From positions 19,571-83,570 of the forward strand of contig BTQL01000004.1 of assembly GCA_036985855.1 (NCBI GenBank): a stretch of DNA of 64,000 bases, read 5' to 3'. Below, in pieces: positions 50,877 through 58,439 of this stretch. Position numbers and translations under genes: made by a program. Source of the DNA: B3-G11 sp036985855. Its GTDB lineage: Bacteria; Actinomycetota; Acidimicrobiia; Spongiisociales; UBA5794. Position 1 is the first letter of the stretch. Each line of letters begins with the position of its first letter. Below the pieces are notes generated by a model that worked only from the letters and a program-made list of their open reading frames with translations, was not told where the DNA came from and did no database searches.

Positions 50877-51823
50877 GCAACGACCAGGAACGGTACGCGA
50901 TCGGTTTCGCCGAGCGCGATCGCCGAGTCCTCGCATCGGCCATCTCGGCAGTCGAGAACGACCGTCCCGACGCGTCGGCTGTCCTCGCCGCTGTCTACGG
51001 ACGGACGGGTAAGGCCCATGTCGTCGGCGTTACCGGACCGCCGGGCGTCGGGAAGTCCACACTCGTGGGCGCCCTGATCGGGGAGTTTCGGCGAGCGGGG
51101 CAGTCCGTTGCGGTAGTAGCGGTCGACCCGTCGAGCCCGTACGGAGGCGGAGCAATCCTCGGAGACCGCATTCGCATGTCTGACCACACTCTCGACGCGG
51201 GCGTATTCGTGCGCTCCCTCGCCGCCAGGGGATACCTCGGCGGCCTCTCACGAGCAACGGCACGGGTCGTCGACATTCTCGACAGCTTCGGGTTCGACGT
51301 CGTGATCGTCGAGACGGTCGGCACCGGCCAGGCCGAGATCGACATCATGCATCTTGCTCAGACGGTGGTCGTGGTCGCAGCACCCGGCTTCGGCAGTGAG
51401 ATGCAGGCCGTCAAGGCGGGGATACTCGAGATTGCAGACATCTTCGTGCTCAACAAGGCGGACACGCCAATGGCAGCCAGGGCGGAGCAGGACCTCCATG
51501 AGGCGCTGGGCCCGCTATCTGGTAGCGGCTGGCGCCAGCCGATCATCCCAACGGTGGCTATCGAGGCCGGCGGCGTGCCTGAGCTCTTCGAGAAGGTCTG
51601 CGAGCACCGAGCACAGCTCGACCCAAAAGCGCGGGCCGCGGCTGCCACCACTCGAGCCAGACGGCAGCTGGCAGCCGCCGTCGCCGAACTCGCTTCGGAG
51701 CGCGTCGGCGAGAGAACCGAAGTCGACGACCTGACAGACCAGGTCCTCTCGGGCCGGCTCGGGCTGAAGGCCGCTGCGCAGGCCGCGCTCGAACTCATTT
51801 CGTCTCCCCCTACTGCCGGTTGA
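50873..51823 (+). CDS. meaB: MeaB/ArgK-family G-protein chaperone of B12 mutase
   Basis: The 316-residue protein is a MeaB-type GTPase with G1 GVTGPPGVGKSTLVGAL. The next motifs are VDPSSPYGGGAILGDRIRM, ETVGTGQAEIDIMHLA and NKAD, and the C-terminal dimerisation helices are typical. Such proteins load adenosylcobalamin into, and protect, acyl-CoA mutases. Having a dedicated copy in this operon fits the unusual mutase. The GTG start overlaps the TetR stop (GTGA). The protein is similar in length to MMAA/MeaB of other bacteria. Confidence 0.94.
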   Translation: MSNDQERYAIGFAERDRRVLASAISAVENDRPDASAVLAAVYGRTGKAHVVGVTGPPGVGKSTLVGALIGEFRRAGQSVAVVAVDPSSPYGGGAILGDRIRMSDHTLDAGVFVRSLAARGYLGGLSRATARVVDILDSFGFDVVIVETVGTGQAEIDIMHLAQTVVVVAAPGFGSEMQAVKAGILEIADIFVLNKADTPMAARAEQDLHEALGPLSGSGWRQPIIPTVAIEAGGVPELFEKVCEHRAQLDPKARAAAATTRARRQLAAAVAELASERVGERTEVDDLTDQVLSGRLGLKAAAQAALELISSPPTAG

Positions 51824-51836
51824 AAGGATGCCTGCC

Positions 51837-52625
51837 ATGACCTACAAAGCTGTTCTCTTCGATGTTTCGGACAACATCGCGACGATCACGATGAACCGTC
51901 CTGACGCCGCGAACGCCCTCAACCTCACCATGGCGAAGGAGCTCGCCGAGATCGCCATACTGTGCGACGAAGTCGCCGAAATCCGTGCTGTTGTCATTAC
52001 GGGGGCCGGAGAATTCTTCAGTGCTGGGGGCGATGTGGCCTCATTCGGGGCCGCAGGTGACGGTGCGGCAGCGCTCATCAAAGAGATGACGATGTATCTG
52101 CACGCAGCGATCTCGCGGCTGAACCGCATGAACGCACCCGTCATCGCCGCTGTCAACGGGATGGCAGCGGGAGCCGGATTCAGCATCGCTGCATCGTGCG
52201 ACCTTGTCGTAATGGCCGAATCCGCAGTGTTCCTTTCTGCGTACACCGCGGCCGCTCTCTCCCCCGATGGAAGTTCCACCTACTTCCTACCGCGACAGAT
52301 CGGCATGAAGCGAACTGCCGAGCTGATGCTCACGAACCGCCGCCTGAGCGCGGAGGAGGCGCTCGAGTGGGGCATCGTCAACCGGGTTGTAGCCGATGGC
52401 GAGTCCCTCGACACAGCTCGAGGCCTTGCGAGGGATCTGGCGGCAGGGCCGACGCTGGCGTTCGGCGCGGTCAAGCACCTCTTGCATGAGAGCATGAGCT
52501 CATCGCTCGAGACGCAGATGGAGCTCGAAGCAAGGACGATCGCCGATATGACGCGCACAGACGACGGCCGAGAGGGCATCCAAGCGTTCCTTCAGAAGCG
52601 CGATCCCGAGTTCCGGGGGACGTGA
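51837..52625 (+). CDS. Enoyl-CoA hydratase/isomerase family protein (PaaG-like)
   Basis: The 262-residue crotonase-fold protein has the oxyanion-hole segments VITGAGEFFSAGGDVASF and VNGMAAGAGFSIAASCDLV. In place of the second catalytic Glu of hydratases it has LSPDGSSTYFLPRQIG. This resembles PaaG-type isomerases (LVPDxGxTxxLPR), in which one Asp does the chemistry. It may therefore be an isomerase or hydratase of a ring- or branch-bearing acyl-CoA. The ATG at 51837 has GAAAGG 9 nt upstream; an ATG at 51828 is too close to that site. It is the last gene of the + strand run, 13 bp after meaB. Confidence 0.9.
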   Translation: MTYKAVLFDVSDNIATITMNRPDAANALNLTMAKELAEIAILCDEVAEIRAVVITGAGEFFSAGGDVASFGAAGDGAAALIKEMTMYLHAAISRLNRMNAPVIAAVNGMAAGAGFSIAASCDLVVMAESAVFLSAYTAAALSPDGSSTYFLPRQIGMKRTAELMLTNRRLSAEEALEWGIVNRVVADGESLDTARGLARDLAAGPTLAFGAVKHLLHESMSSSLETQMELEARTIADMTRTDDGREGIQAFLQKRDPEFRGT

Positions 52626-52681
52626 ACGTCGGACGAACTCTCGCCTACTCCCACATCAGATCGATCACCTGTGGATAGCAC

Positions 52682-53224
52682 CTACTCGCGAGAGCGCTTG
52701 GCTCCGTCCGAGCTCATGGCAGCAAACCCGGCGTTCAGGTCGTGGACGGTCATGATGCGTCGTCCCGGCTGTATGGCATCCCTGATGTCTCCCACGAAGA
52801 GGCCCTGTGCCTTCCACGCCAGAGCGAGGGACTCCAGGGAGTCCTCAGCGGCCACGGCTATGCCATAGATCGATGCTTGTCTGACGGGAGACTCGATGAC
52901 CTCGATGACCGGTCCGCCGCGGAAGAACGCGGCTGGTCGGTCCCGTACCTTCATCTTGAGCCGAGGCACGAGGCCGATGCGCTCGAATCTGCCGATCGCT
53001 GTGTCGAGGTTGGGGACGAGCAGCACGACGTGGTCGATGATGAAACCTTGAACCTGCGTCGCGTGGGGAATCTTCATCGTGTGGACGCGGAATGCAGGAG
53101 CCTCCGGGTGCCAGGCCCATTTCGGATCGCCGGTGGAGAGTGCGATGCCACCGATGTCCGGTGTATCGGGCCAGCCGAACATCGTCCAATCGATCGGAAG
53201 CTGCAATGCAGTGAGTTTGCTCAT
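52682..53224 (-). CDS. VOC-superfamily (glyoxalase-like) protein
   Basis: The 180-residue protein contains a vicinal-oxygen-chelate fold: FIIDHVVLLVPNLDTAIGRF and LVPRLKMKVRDRPAAFFRGG, then PVIEVIESPV and ASIYGIAVAAEDSLESLA. The first His (IDHVV) and the Glu (IEVIE) fit metal ligands of methylmalonyl-CoA epimerase-like enzymes. The usual second His at the start of the second module is a Tyr (SIYGIAV), so metal binding may be altered or lost. The first 45 residues are a non-VOC extension. It converges on the mutase operon and could act on the same acyl-CoA. The ATG at 53224 is 7 nt after a TAGGGT box. Confidence 0.8.
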   Translation of the reverse strand: MSKLTALQLPIDWTMFGWPDTPDIGGIALSTGDPKWAWHPEAPAFRVHTMKIPHATQVQGFIIDHVVLLVPNLDTAIGRFERIGLVPRLKMKVRDRPAAFFRGGPVIEVIESPVRQASIYGIAVAAEDSLESLALAWKAQGLFVGDIRDAIQPGRRIMTVHDLNAGFAAMSSDGAKRSRE

Positions 53225-53553
53225 GGCGCACACCCTATCTCCATCGGGTGTACAGGCGAAGGCCCGACGAACTCTCATCATGGTGCCCCGCACTTCCCCG
53301 AACGAGGTACTTGGATGTCGGCACATCGGGCCTTCGATTCGCAACATAGGACGTGGCGGGCTCCACTTCAACAGGGTCGGTTGTCTCGGTTTTCCCGCTC
53401 CGGGCGACTCCCTGTTCCATAACTGATGACAACTGCAGCCAGGTGGGCATCGATACCCAAGGTTCTCCACATATCAACAGCTATCCACAGGCCCTTGTGC
53501 ACAACCCGCTGTGTGCAACTTGTCTGATGAAGGATTTCGCGAGAGACCGTCAA
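53225..53553. other. 329-bp gap with DnaA-box-like cluster
   Basis: No gene is seen. Three close matches to the DnaA box occur in 42 bp: TTCTCCACA (53463), CTATCCACA (53481) and the palindromic TTGTGCACAA (53495). A further CTATCCACA lies in the opposite direction at 52678-52670. Spacing of 14-18 bp resembles DnaA-binding clusters. There is no dnaA or dnaN gene nearby. Confidence 0.4.
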
Positions 53554-54786
53554 CTACCCGGAAGTGATGCCTTCATAGAGTTCGAGGAGGCGCGTGGCTG
53601 TTGCGTCCCAGGAGAACTTCTGGCTGAAGGTCACCGCGCCGTCAGAAAGCTGGTCGGCGAAGCCGGGATGATCGAGGATCGCACCAATCGCCGTGGCGAA
53701 CGCTCTGGGATCGTGACCGTCGACGAGTAATCCAGATTTGGATGCAGACACGACGTAGGGAAGTCCGCCGATGTTGGATGCGACGACGGGGGTTCCACAC
53801 GCCTGGGATTCGGCTGCAACAAGCCCGAACGACTCGCTACGCGAGGGAACCACGACCACGTTGGCAGCCCGGAAGTGATCAACGAGCTTGGAATGAGGCT
53901 GTGGACCGAAGAATCTGACTCGGCCTTCCAACTGGTGCTGTTCGATGAGTCGGTGGCAGTTCTCGAGTTCCTGGATACCAGTTGCCCCGCTCGCGCCTCC
54001 GACGATGTGGAGTTCGATCGGGTCCGCGTCCGGCACCCTGGCTTCGACGAGGTCGGCGAAAGCGCGAACTGCGACAGCCGTGCCCTTGTGCGCCTGGATC
54101 CTGCCTACGAAGAGCACGACCTGTGCTTCTGTGAGACCGAGCCTTTGCCTGGCCTCGTGTTTGTCGGAGCGAAAGAACACTTCGTGGTCGACGCCTGGCG
54201 CAGAGACGCACAACCGCTCTGGTGCGGCGCCGTAGCGTTCGAGGAGATCGTCGAACTCGAATGGCGTCGAGGCGATGACACAATCCGAGCTTGCGATCAC
54301 CTCGGCCTCGGTGAGCAGCCTCTCGGAGCTGGAAACATCCTCTGTCGAAAGACGGGTTGCGTCCTTGACTTTGCCAAGGGTGTGGAAAGAGTTCGCAAGC
54401 GGAATGCGGAATGCCGTCTTGAGCCGAAGGCCTGTGCGCCCCGACAGCCAGTAGTGGCTGTGTACCAGGTCGTAGACGCGTTCTCGCTCTGAGATCCAGG
54501 AGATGACCCCTTCTTGGAAATCGACGACGTGCTTCTGCATCTCTGAGATGGGCAGGCGCGAAACCTCACCAGCTTTGATGTTCACGACCCTGTATCCGGG
54601 CACAACTTCAGTGACGATGGGGAGCTCAGCGTCGGCGTATCTCGTGAAGACCGTGACATCGACACCTCTCGAGACCATGGTTCGCGATAGGCGGTCGAGA
54701 TACACGTTCATGCCACCTGCATCACCACTTCCGGGCTGGAGAAGTGGCGAGGAATGCATCGCGATGTATGCAACGCTCGAGATCAC
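53554..54786 (-). CDS. mshA: MshA-type glycosyltransferase (mycothiol pathway)
   Basis: The 410-residue GT4 glycosyltransferase matches D-inositol-3-phosphate glycosyltransferase. It has AMHSSPLLQPGSGDAGGMNVY near the start (split SSPLLQPG and GDAGGMNVY), HSHYWLSGRTGL and VLFVGRIQAHKGTAV, and the C-terminal nucleotide-sugar motif SESFGLVAAESQACGTPVVA. MshA joins N-acetylglucosamine to inositol-3-phosphate as the first step of mycothiol synthesis. Related GT4 enzymes of sucrose-phosphate or lipid pathways are possible, but the GDAGGMNVY region favours MshA. The GTG start overlaps the upstream acyltransferase stop (GTGA). Confidence 0.85.
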   Translation of the reverse strand: MISSVAYIAMHSSPLLQPGSGDAGGMNVYLDRLSRTMVSRGVDVTVFTRYADAELPIVTEVVPGYRVVNIKAGEVSRLPISEMQKHVVDFQEGVISWISERERVYDLVHSHYWLSGRTGLRLKTAFRIPLANSFHTLGKVKDATRLSTEDVSSSERLLTEAEVIASSDCVIASTPFEFDDLLERYGAAPERLCVSAPGVDHEVFFRSDKHEARQRLGLTEAQVVLFVGRIQAHKGTAVAVRAFADLVEARVPDADPIELHIVGGASGATGIQELENCHRLIEQHQLEGRVRFFGPQPHSKLVDHFRAANVVVVPSRSESFGLVAAESQACGTPVVASNIGGLPYVVSASKSGLLVDGHDPRAFATAIGAILDHPGFADQLSDGAVTFSQKFSWDATATRLLELYEGITSG

Positions 54787-55688
54787 GAGATCCGACCCTC
54801 GATGACATAGAGCTGTCTTGGCTCGGCACCGTGGCGGAACTTGTACTGCTCATCGCCCTTGAGAAAGTCGAAGACGGCTGCACCTCTCTCGATCTCTGTC
54901 TCGATCATTGCGGAGAAGAGCACGACGCCTGGGGAGGCCATCGCTGCACCGGGGTCAAACGCCGAGTTGTAGTAGTAGTAGCTGTCCTCGGTCTCGAAGC
55001 CAAAGGCCGCAGCCCGCGGAACTCCATCGCATACGAGCAGGTGGATAGAGGCGCCCGCAGACAGGAGTAGCTCGGTGAACAACTCCTGCATCGGAGCCGT
55101 CATGAACTGTCCCTTCTCTCCGGCGGACAAGCGATGCATCGCACAGAACACCTCGATAGCCTCACCCAGGTGGTGTTCGATCTCTATTGCCCCGAATTCG
55201 GCTTCGAATCGTCGACGCTTGCGCCGCACCTCGTGGCGTTGCTTTTTGTCTATCGATCCGAGCCAGTCGTCGAACGAGGTCGGGAGTGCCAGAAAAGTCG
55301 CCATCTCGTCGTCGGATACGGCGAATTCGATGCCGGCATCCGTGAGCGCACCCGCGATCGGAGTCACTGCCTCAATGGGTAGAGAATCGAGCCGAAATGG
55401 CGTATCACCGAATCGCGCGAGGGCCGTAACGAGTGCGGCAGGACCATCCGGCCCGACGGGGGCGTGGTAGTCCACGAGGTTCGACTGGCCGGCAAGTTCA
55501 ACTCTTCCATTCGAAGCGACAACCGCAGCCGCGCCACTGGACGATGCTTCTATCTGGAGTTCGGCGTGCTCGTCTGACCTGTGGCGCCAAACTGCTTCGA
55601 GGAATGGCCTCTGGGGAAAGGGACCGATGCGAGGAGCGATCGCTGTGAGACCCGTGGGAAATGTCGTCCAATCGGTGCTTGTTGTCAC
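54783..55688 (-). CDS. GNAT-fold acyltransferase, CelD/FemAB-like
   Basis: The 301-residue protein has a GNAT-type domain in its C-terminal half: KKQRHEVRRKRRRFEAEFG, FCAMHRLSAGEKGQFM, IHLLVCDGVPRAAAFGFE, YYYYNSAFDP and VFDFLKGDEQYKFRHG. The FLKG-xE-xYK motif is typical of the CelD/BcsL and FemAB-like acetyltransferase group. It could acylate a cell-wall, polysaccharide or lipid precursor, or a mycothiol-pathway intermediate given its partner mshA. It is coupled to both neighbours: its GTG start overlaps the asparaginase stop, and its stop overlaps the mshA start. Function unproven. Confidence 0.75.
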   Translation of the reverse strand: MTTSTDWTTFPTGLTAIAPRIGPFPQRPFLEAVWRHRSDEHAELQIEASSSGAAAVVASNGRVELAGQSNLVDYHAPVGPDGPAALVTALARFGDTPFRLDSLPIEAVTPIAGALTDAGIEFAVSDDEMATFLALPTSFDDWLGSIDKKQRHEVRRKRRRFEAEFGAIEIEHHLGEAIEVFCAMHRLSAGEKGQFMTAPMQELFTELLLSAGASIHLLVCDGVPRAAAFGFETEDSYYYYNSAFDPGAAMASPGVVLFSAMIETEIERGAAVFDFLKGDEQYKFRHGAEPRQLYVIEGRIS

Positions 55689-56617
55689 GCCTCGATCAGC
55701 TCCATCCGACCTACAGGCCTCCCCGCTCCGATTACGGGAGGGCGAATCTGTTGCTCGAGTGCGTCGGAAGCGACAGGCGGTAGCGCGCCGATCTGTTCGG
55801 CAGTGACGAGTGCAGCGGCAACGGCGACCTCTGATCGTCCGGAATGGGCTTTGGCAGCAATCGTGATTCCGTTGCGTGTCATGCCGATCAGTCCCTCCGC
55901 TCCGATCTTCTGTGGTCCGCCCCACCACAGCGCCGAACGCCCATCCGGGCGTAGGTTGTCGGCAACAAGTGCGCCGAATCGGGTCATGGCTCGCGCCATC
56001 GGTGCCAGCTCGTCGTCTGTTCCCAGCCGACTGAACGCACGAGCAAGACCCATGACCGACCCGCGGAGCGTTGGCGCACCGCACCCATCGATGCCGACCG
56101 GGTCCGGATCCATTTCGGTGACGTCCGACATGATCTTCATCACAGATCGCTGAATCGGATGATCAGGGTGCAAATACGTTTCTGTATCCCAACCCGCCAC
56201 CATGCAAGCTGCAAGCCATCCTGCGTGTTTGCCCGAGCAGTTGTGGAAGCGGGATTCATCGGCTGCGTTGCCGCGTATCAGCTGCAGCTCGTGTGCGGCA
56301 GCCGAAAGAGGTCTGTCCGGTGGGCATCGCAGATCATTCTTCGTCAGCCCGCTGTCCTCGAGGATCGTCTCAACGATCGCGATATGCACAGGAAAGCCAC
56401 CGTGACTGGCGCACGTGATTGCGAGGTGTTCGTCGGGGAGCGATAGTCCGGTTCGAGCTGCCGCGAGGGCCTGGAAGGGCTTGATCGCGGAACGGTAGAA
56501 CACGGGAGCGTCGAGATCTCCGGACGAGAAGATGGTTGTGCCGCTGTCATCGAGTGCCACAACGGTGGCATCCTCGAAAGATTCAGCGAGTCCTGAACGG
56601 ACCCTCGCAAACCGCAT
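55685..56617 (-). CDS. Asparaginase II-family protein
   Basis: The 310-residue protein matches the L-asparaginase II family (PF06089), which is unrelated to the classical bacterial asparaginases. Its motifs are FYRSAIKPFQALAAARTG, ITCASHGGFPVH and RFHNCSGKHAGWLAAC, then VGIDGCGAPTLRGSV and DGRSALWWGGPQKIG. Ser and Lys in YRSAIKP and SGKHAG are the likely catalytic residues, as in Rhizobium asparaginase. It should hydrolyse asparagine or a related amide in the cytoplasm. It starts 3 bp after the RsiG-like gene stop and overlaps the next gene by 4 bp. Confidence 0.88.
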   Translation of the reverse strand: MRFARVRSGLAESFEDATVVALDDSGTTIFSSGDLDAPVFYRSAIKPFQALAAARTGLSLPDEHLAITCASHGGFPVHIAIVETILEDSGLTKNDLRCPPDRPLSAAAHELQLIRGNAADESRFHNCSGKHAGWLAACMVAGWDTETYLHPDHPIQRSVMKIMSDVTEMDPDPVGIDGCGAPTLRGSVMGLARAFSRLGTDDELAPMARAMTRFGALVADNLRPDGRSALWWGGPQKIGAEGLIGMTRNGITIAAKAHSGRSEVAVAAALVTAEQIGALPPVASDALEQQIRPPVIGAGRPVGRMELIEA

Positions 56618-56620
56618 CAG

Positions 56621-57163
56621 TCAGTCGGCAGAGAGGAACTCGTCGGCGCTTGTCGTCCCGTCCCTGTAGCGCCGCGTGATCTCTGCCGTGATGATGTCGT
56701 GTGCGTCGTACACGGCGCGCCGTTGTGTGGAGACGACTTGCTCTGTCTCGGTCAGGACCTCGCGGATATTGTGGAGCTCGTCCGTGTCGATTGACGGAAG
56801 ATGGGCCAGGAACCCGTCACTCAGAGCTTGATCGACTTCGCGTTTGCCGGCTCCTGCGAGCTCCGGCAAGTCCAGGGACAGTTCGCGATCCAGTGGGTTC
56901 GATGTCCTGCCGGACGGAGAGTCGGCGAGTATCTCTGGGAGAGCTTCGATGAGAGAACGTGTTTCTGCTCCGCTGCGGCGACGCAGTTCGAAATCCAGAA
57001 GATCGATCCGTCCGTGCACCATGCGTCGGTAGTACGACAGCTCCGTATCGAGGTCGTCACACATCACCCTGCGAGATCTGAGGTCGTCGATGGGAAGGTC
57101 TTCGAGTCCGGTCGTGAACGACTCGTCCATGACCTGATCGATGCGTCTGCGTTGTTGTGTCAT
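56621..57163 (-). CDS. RsiG-like protein with two c-di-GMP-type helical motifs
   Basis: The 180-residue, mostly helical protein resembles RsiG, the Streptomyces anti-sigma factor that binds WhiG when loaded with c-di-GMP. RsiG helices carry E(X3)S(X2)R(X3)Q(X3)D. Two equivalent motifs occur here: Asp39-Ser43-Arg46-His50-Asp54 in LDTELSYYRRMVHGRID, and Glu141-Ser145-Arg148-Tyr152-Asp156 in EQVVSTQRRAVYDAHD. The Gln position is changed in both. An anti-sigma or c-di-GMP receptor role is inferred. No WhiG-type sigma gene is nearby. AAGGAG precedes the ATG, and the gene lies in a tight minus-strand run after an M23 peptidase. Confidence 0.78.
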   Translation of the reverse strand: MTQQRRRIDQVMDESFTTGLEDLPIDDLRSRRVMCDDLDTELSYYRRMVHGRIDLLDFELRRRSGAETRSLIEALPEILADSPSGRTSNPLDRELSLDLPELAGAGKREVDQALSDGFLAHLPSIDTDELHNIREVLTETEQVVSTQRRAVYDAHDIITAEITRRYRDGTTSADEFLSAD

Positions 57164-57188
57164 TCCCTACTCCTTGGACGGTGACAAT

Positions 57189-58334
57189 TTAGCAAGCGGA
57201 GCGCACCGTTGGGTACGGGTTGACGGCCTTTCCGTTTGGTCTGATCTCGAAATGTACATGTGTGGACGTGTATCGGGCGTTGCCGGAGTTGCCAACGAAT
57301 CCAACGACGGTTCCCTTGCTGACGCGTTGACCGGAAGTGATGTTCGTCGCGTGTGACTCGAGGTGGGCATAGTAGTAGACGGTGCCGTTGTCCGAGTACA
57401 GGTGGGCGGTCCAACCGCCCAAGGAGTTGGAGCTCAGCTTGATCCGACCATCGACCACCGCGACGAGCGGCGTGTTCCGGGGAGCGAACATGTCAACACC
57501 CTTGTGTTTACGACCACCAGACCGAGGAAACCCCCAGGAGTCGATGAAGGACGCACCACCCTGAACGGGGCAGATGAACCCCGGTGTTGTTGTGGCTGGT
57601 GCACCTCCGGCTGCGCCCGGTCTCGATGAAGACTTCTCTGCCTGCTGGCGCTTGATTCGGTCATCCTCGATCCTCTTCTCCCTTAGCTCCTGGTTCAGCT
57701 TGTCGATCGCTGCTCGCAGGTTGGCATCTGCCTTCGCGAGGATGGAAGCTTGCTGTTCTTGAAGGTCTGAGATCTCCTCGACGATGACGGCCGCAGCATC
57801 TTCGTTCGCTGCCACGTCGGTTCTGCGTACATCGAGATCTGCGGAGCTGCGTGCCGCTTGGCGCGAGACGGCGTCGAGGTTGTCGAGCGACTCGAGCTCT
57901 CGCTCCGTTGCTCTTCCGATGAGCGCCTGGGAGGTGATGAGGTCCTGGATGCTCGCCGCGGTGAACGCCGCACCTACGATATTGCGCTGACCTGAGGTGT
58001 AGGCATCGATGACGATGCTGCGCGCCCGATCTTCGAGTTCTTCGACCTCGGCTTGGTAACGCGCGACCGCATTCTCCATCCTCGTGATCCGGTACGCCAG
58101 ATCCTCGCGCTCACCTCGGAGCAACTCGTGGATCTCGATCGCCTCCTCGAGCCGGGCAGTTGCCGCTTGATAGTCGCTGTAGGCGTGCGACTTGCGGCCT
58201 TCTGCGATCTGCTTGTTTCGCTCGGCGCTATCTACGTCCTTCTGAGTCTGGGCGGACGCGGCAACCGGGACGACGCCAAGAAGAGCGATCGTCAGGAGGA
58301 GAACAGCCCAGCGCTGAACGCGAGTTCGTGCCAT
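57189..58334 (-). CDS. Secreted M23 (LytM) peptidase with coiled-coil N-terminus
   Basis: The 381-residue protein has a signal peptide (AVLLLTIALLGVVPVAASA). A long coiled coil rich in Glu/Arg/Ala (about residues 30-225) is followed by a short Ser/Pro linker and a C-terminal LytM domain. The domain keeps its zinc ligands: His and Asp in KHKGVDMFAP, and His in STHVHFEIRP, with YYAHLESH between. It is therefore probably an active peptidoglycan endopeptidase, unlike degenerate EnvC. The coiled-coil/LytM layout is typical of cell-division or growth-related hydrolases or their activators. It starts the operon that continues through the RsiG-like gene to mshA. Confidence 0.88.
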   Translation of the reverse strand: MARTRVQRWAVLLLTIALLGVVPVAASAQTQKDVDSAERNKQIAEGRKSHAYSDYQAATARLEEAIEIHELLRGEREDLAYRITRMENAVARYQAEVEELEDRARSIVIDAYTSGQRNIVGAAFTAASIQDLITSQALIGRATERELESLDNLDAVSRQAARSSADLDVRRTDVAANEDAAAVIVEEISDLQEQQASILAKADANLRAAIDKLNQELREKRIEDDRIKRQQAEKSSSRPGAAGGAPATTTPGFICPVQGGASFIDSWGFPRSGGRKHKGVDMFAPRNTPLVAVVDGRIKLSSNSLGGWTAHLYSDNGTVYYYAHLESHATNITSGQRVSKGTVVGFVGNSGNARYTSTHVHFEIRPNGKAVNPYPTVRSAC

Positions 58335-58439
58335 GAACCCATGAGACTAGTGGGATGGACAGTTATCAGGTGTGTGATTTCACGCGTCGGGAAGAGAGGA
58401 CGGACGGGAGACGACAGCTCCTGTGTTCTGTGATATCTC

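Noticed and set aside
53225..53553. Main chromosomal origin (oriC)
   Set aside because: DnaA-like boxes are present, but no dnaA, dnaN or AT-rich unwinding region is nearby; kept only as a DnaA-box cluster.
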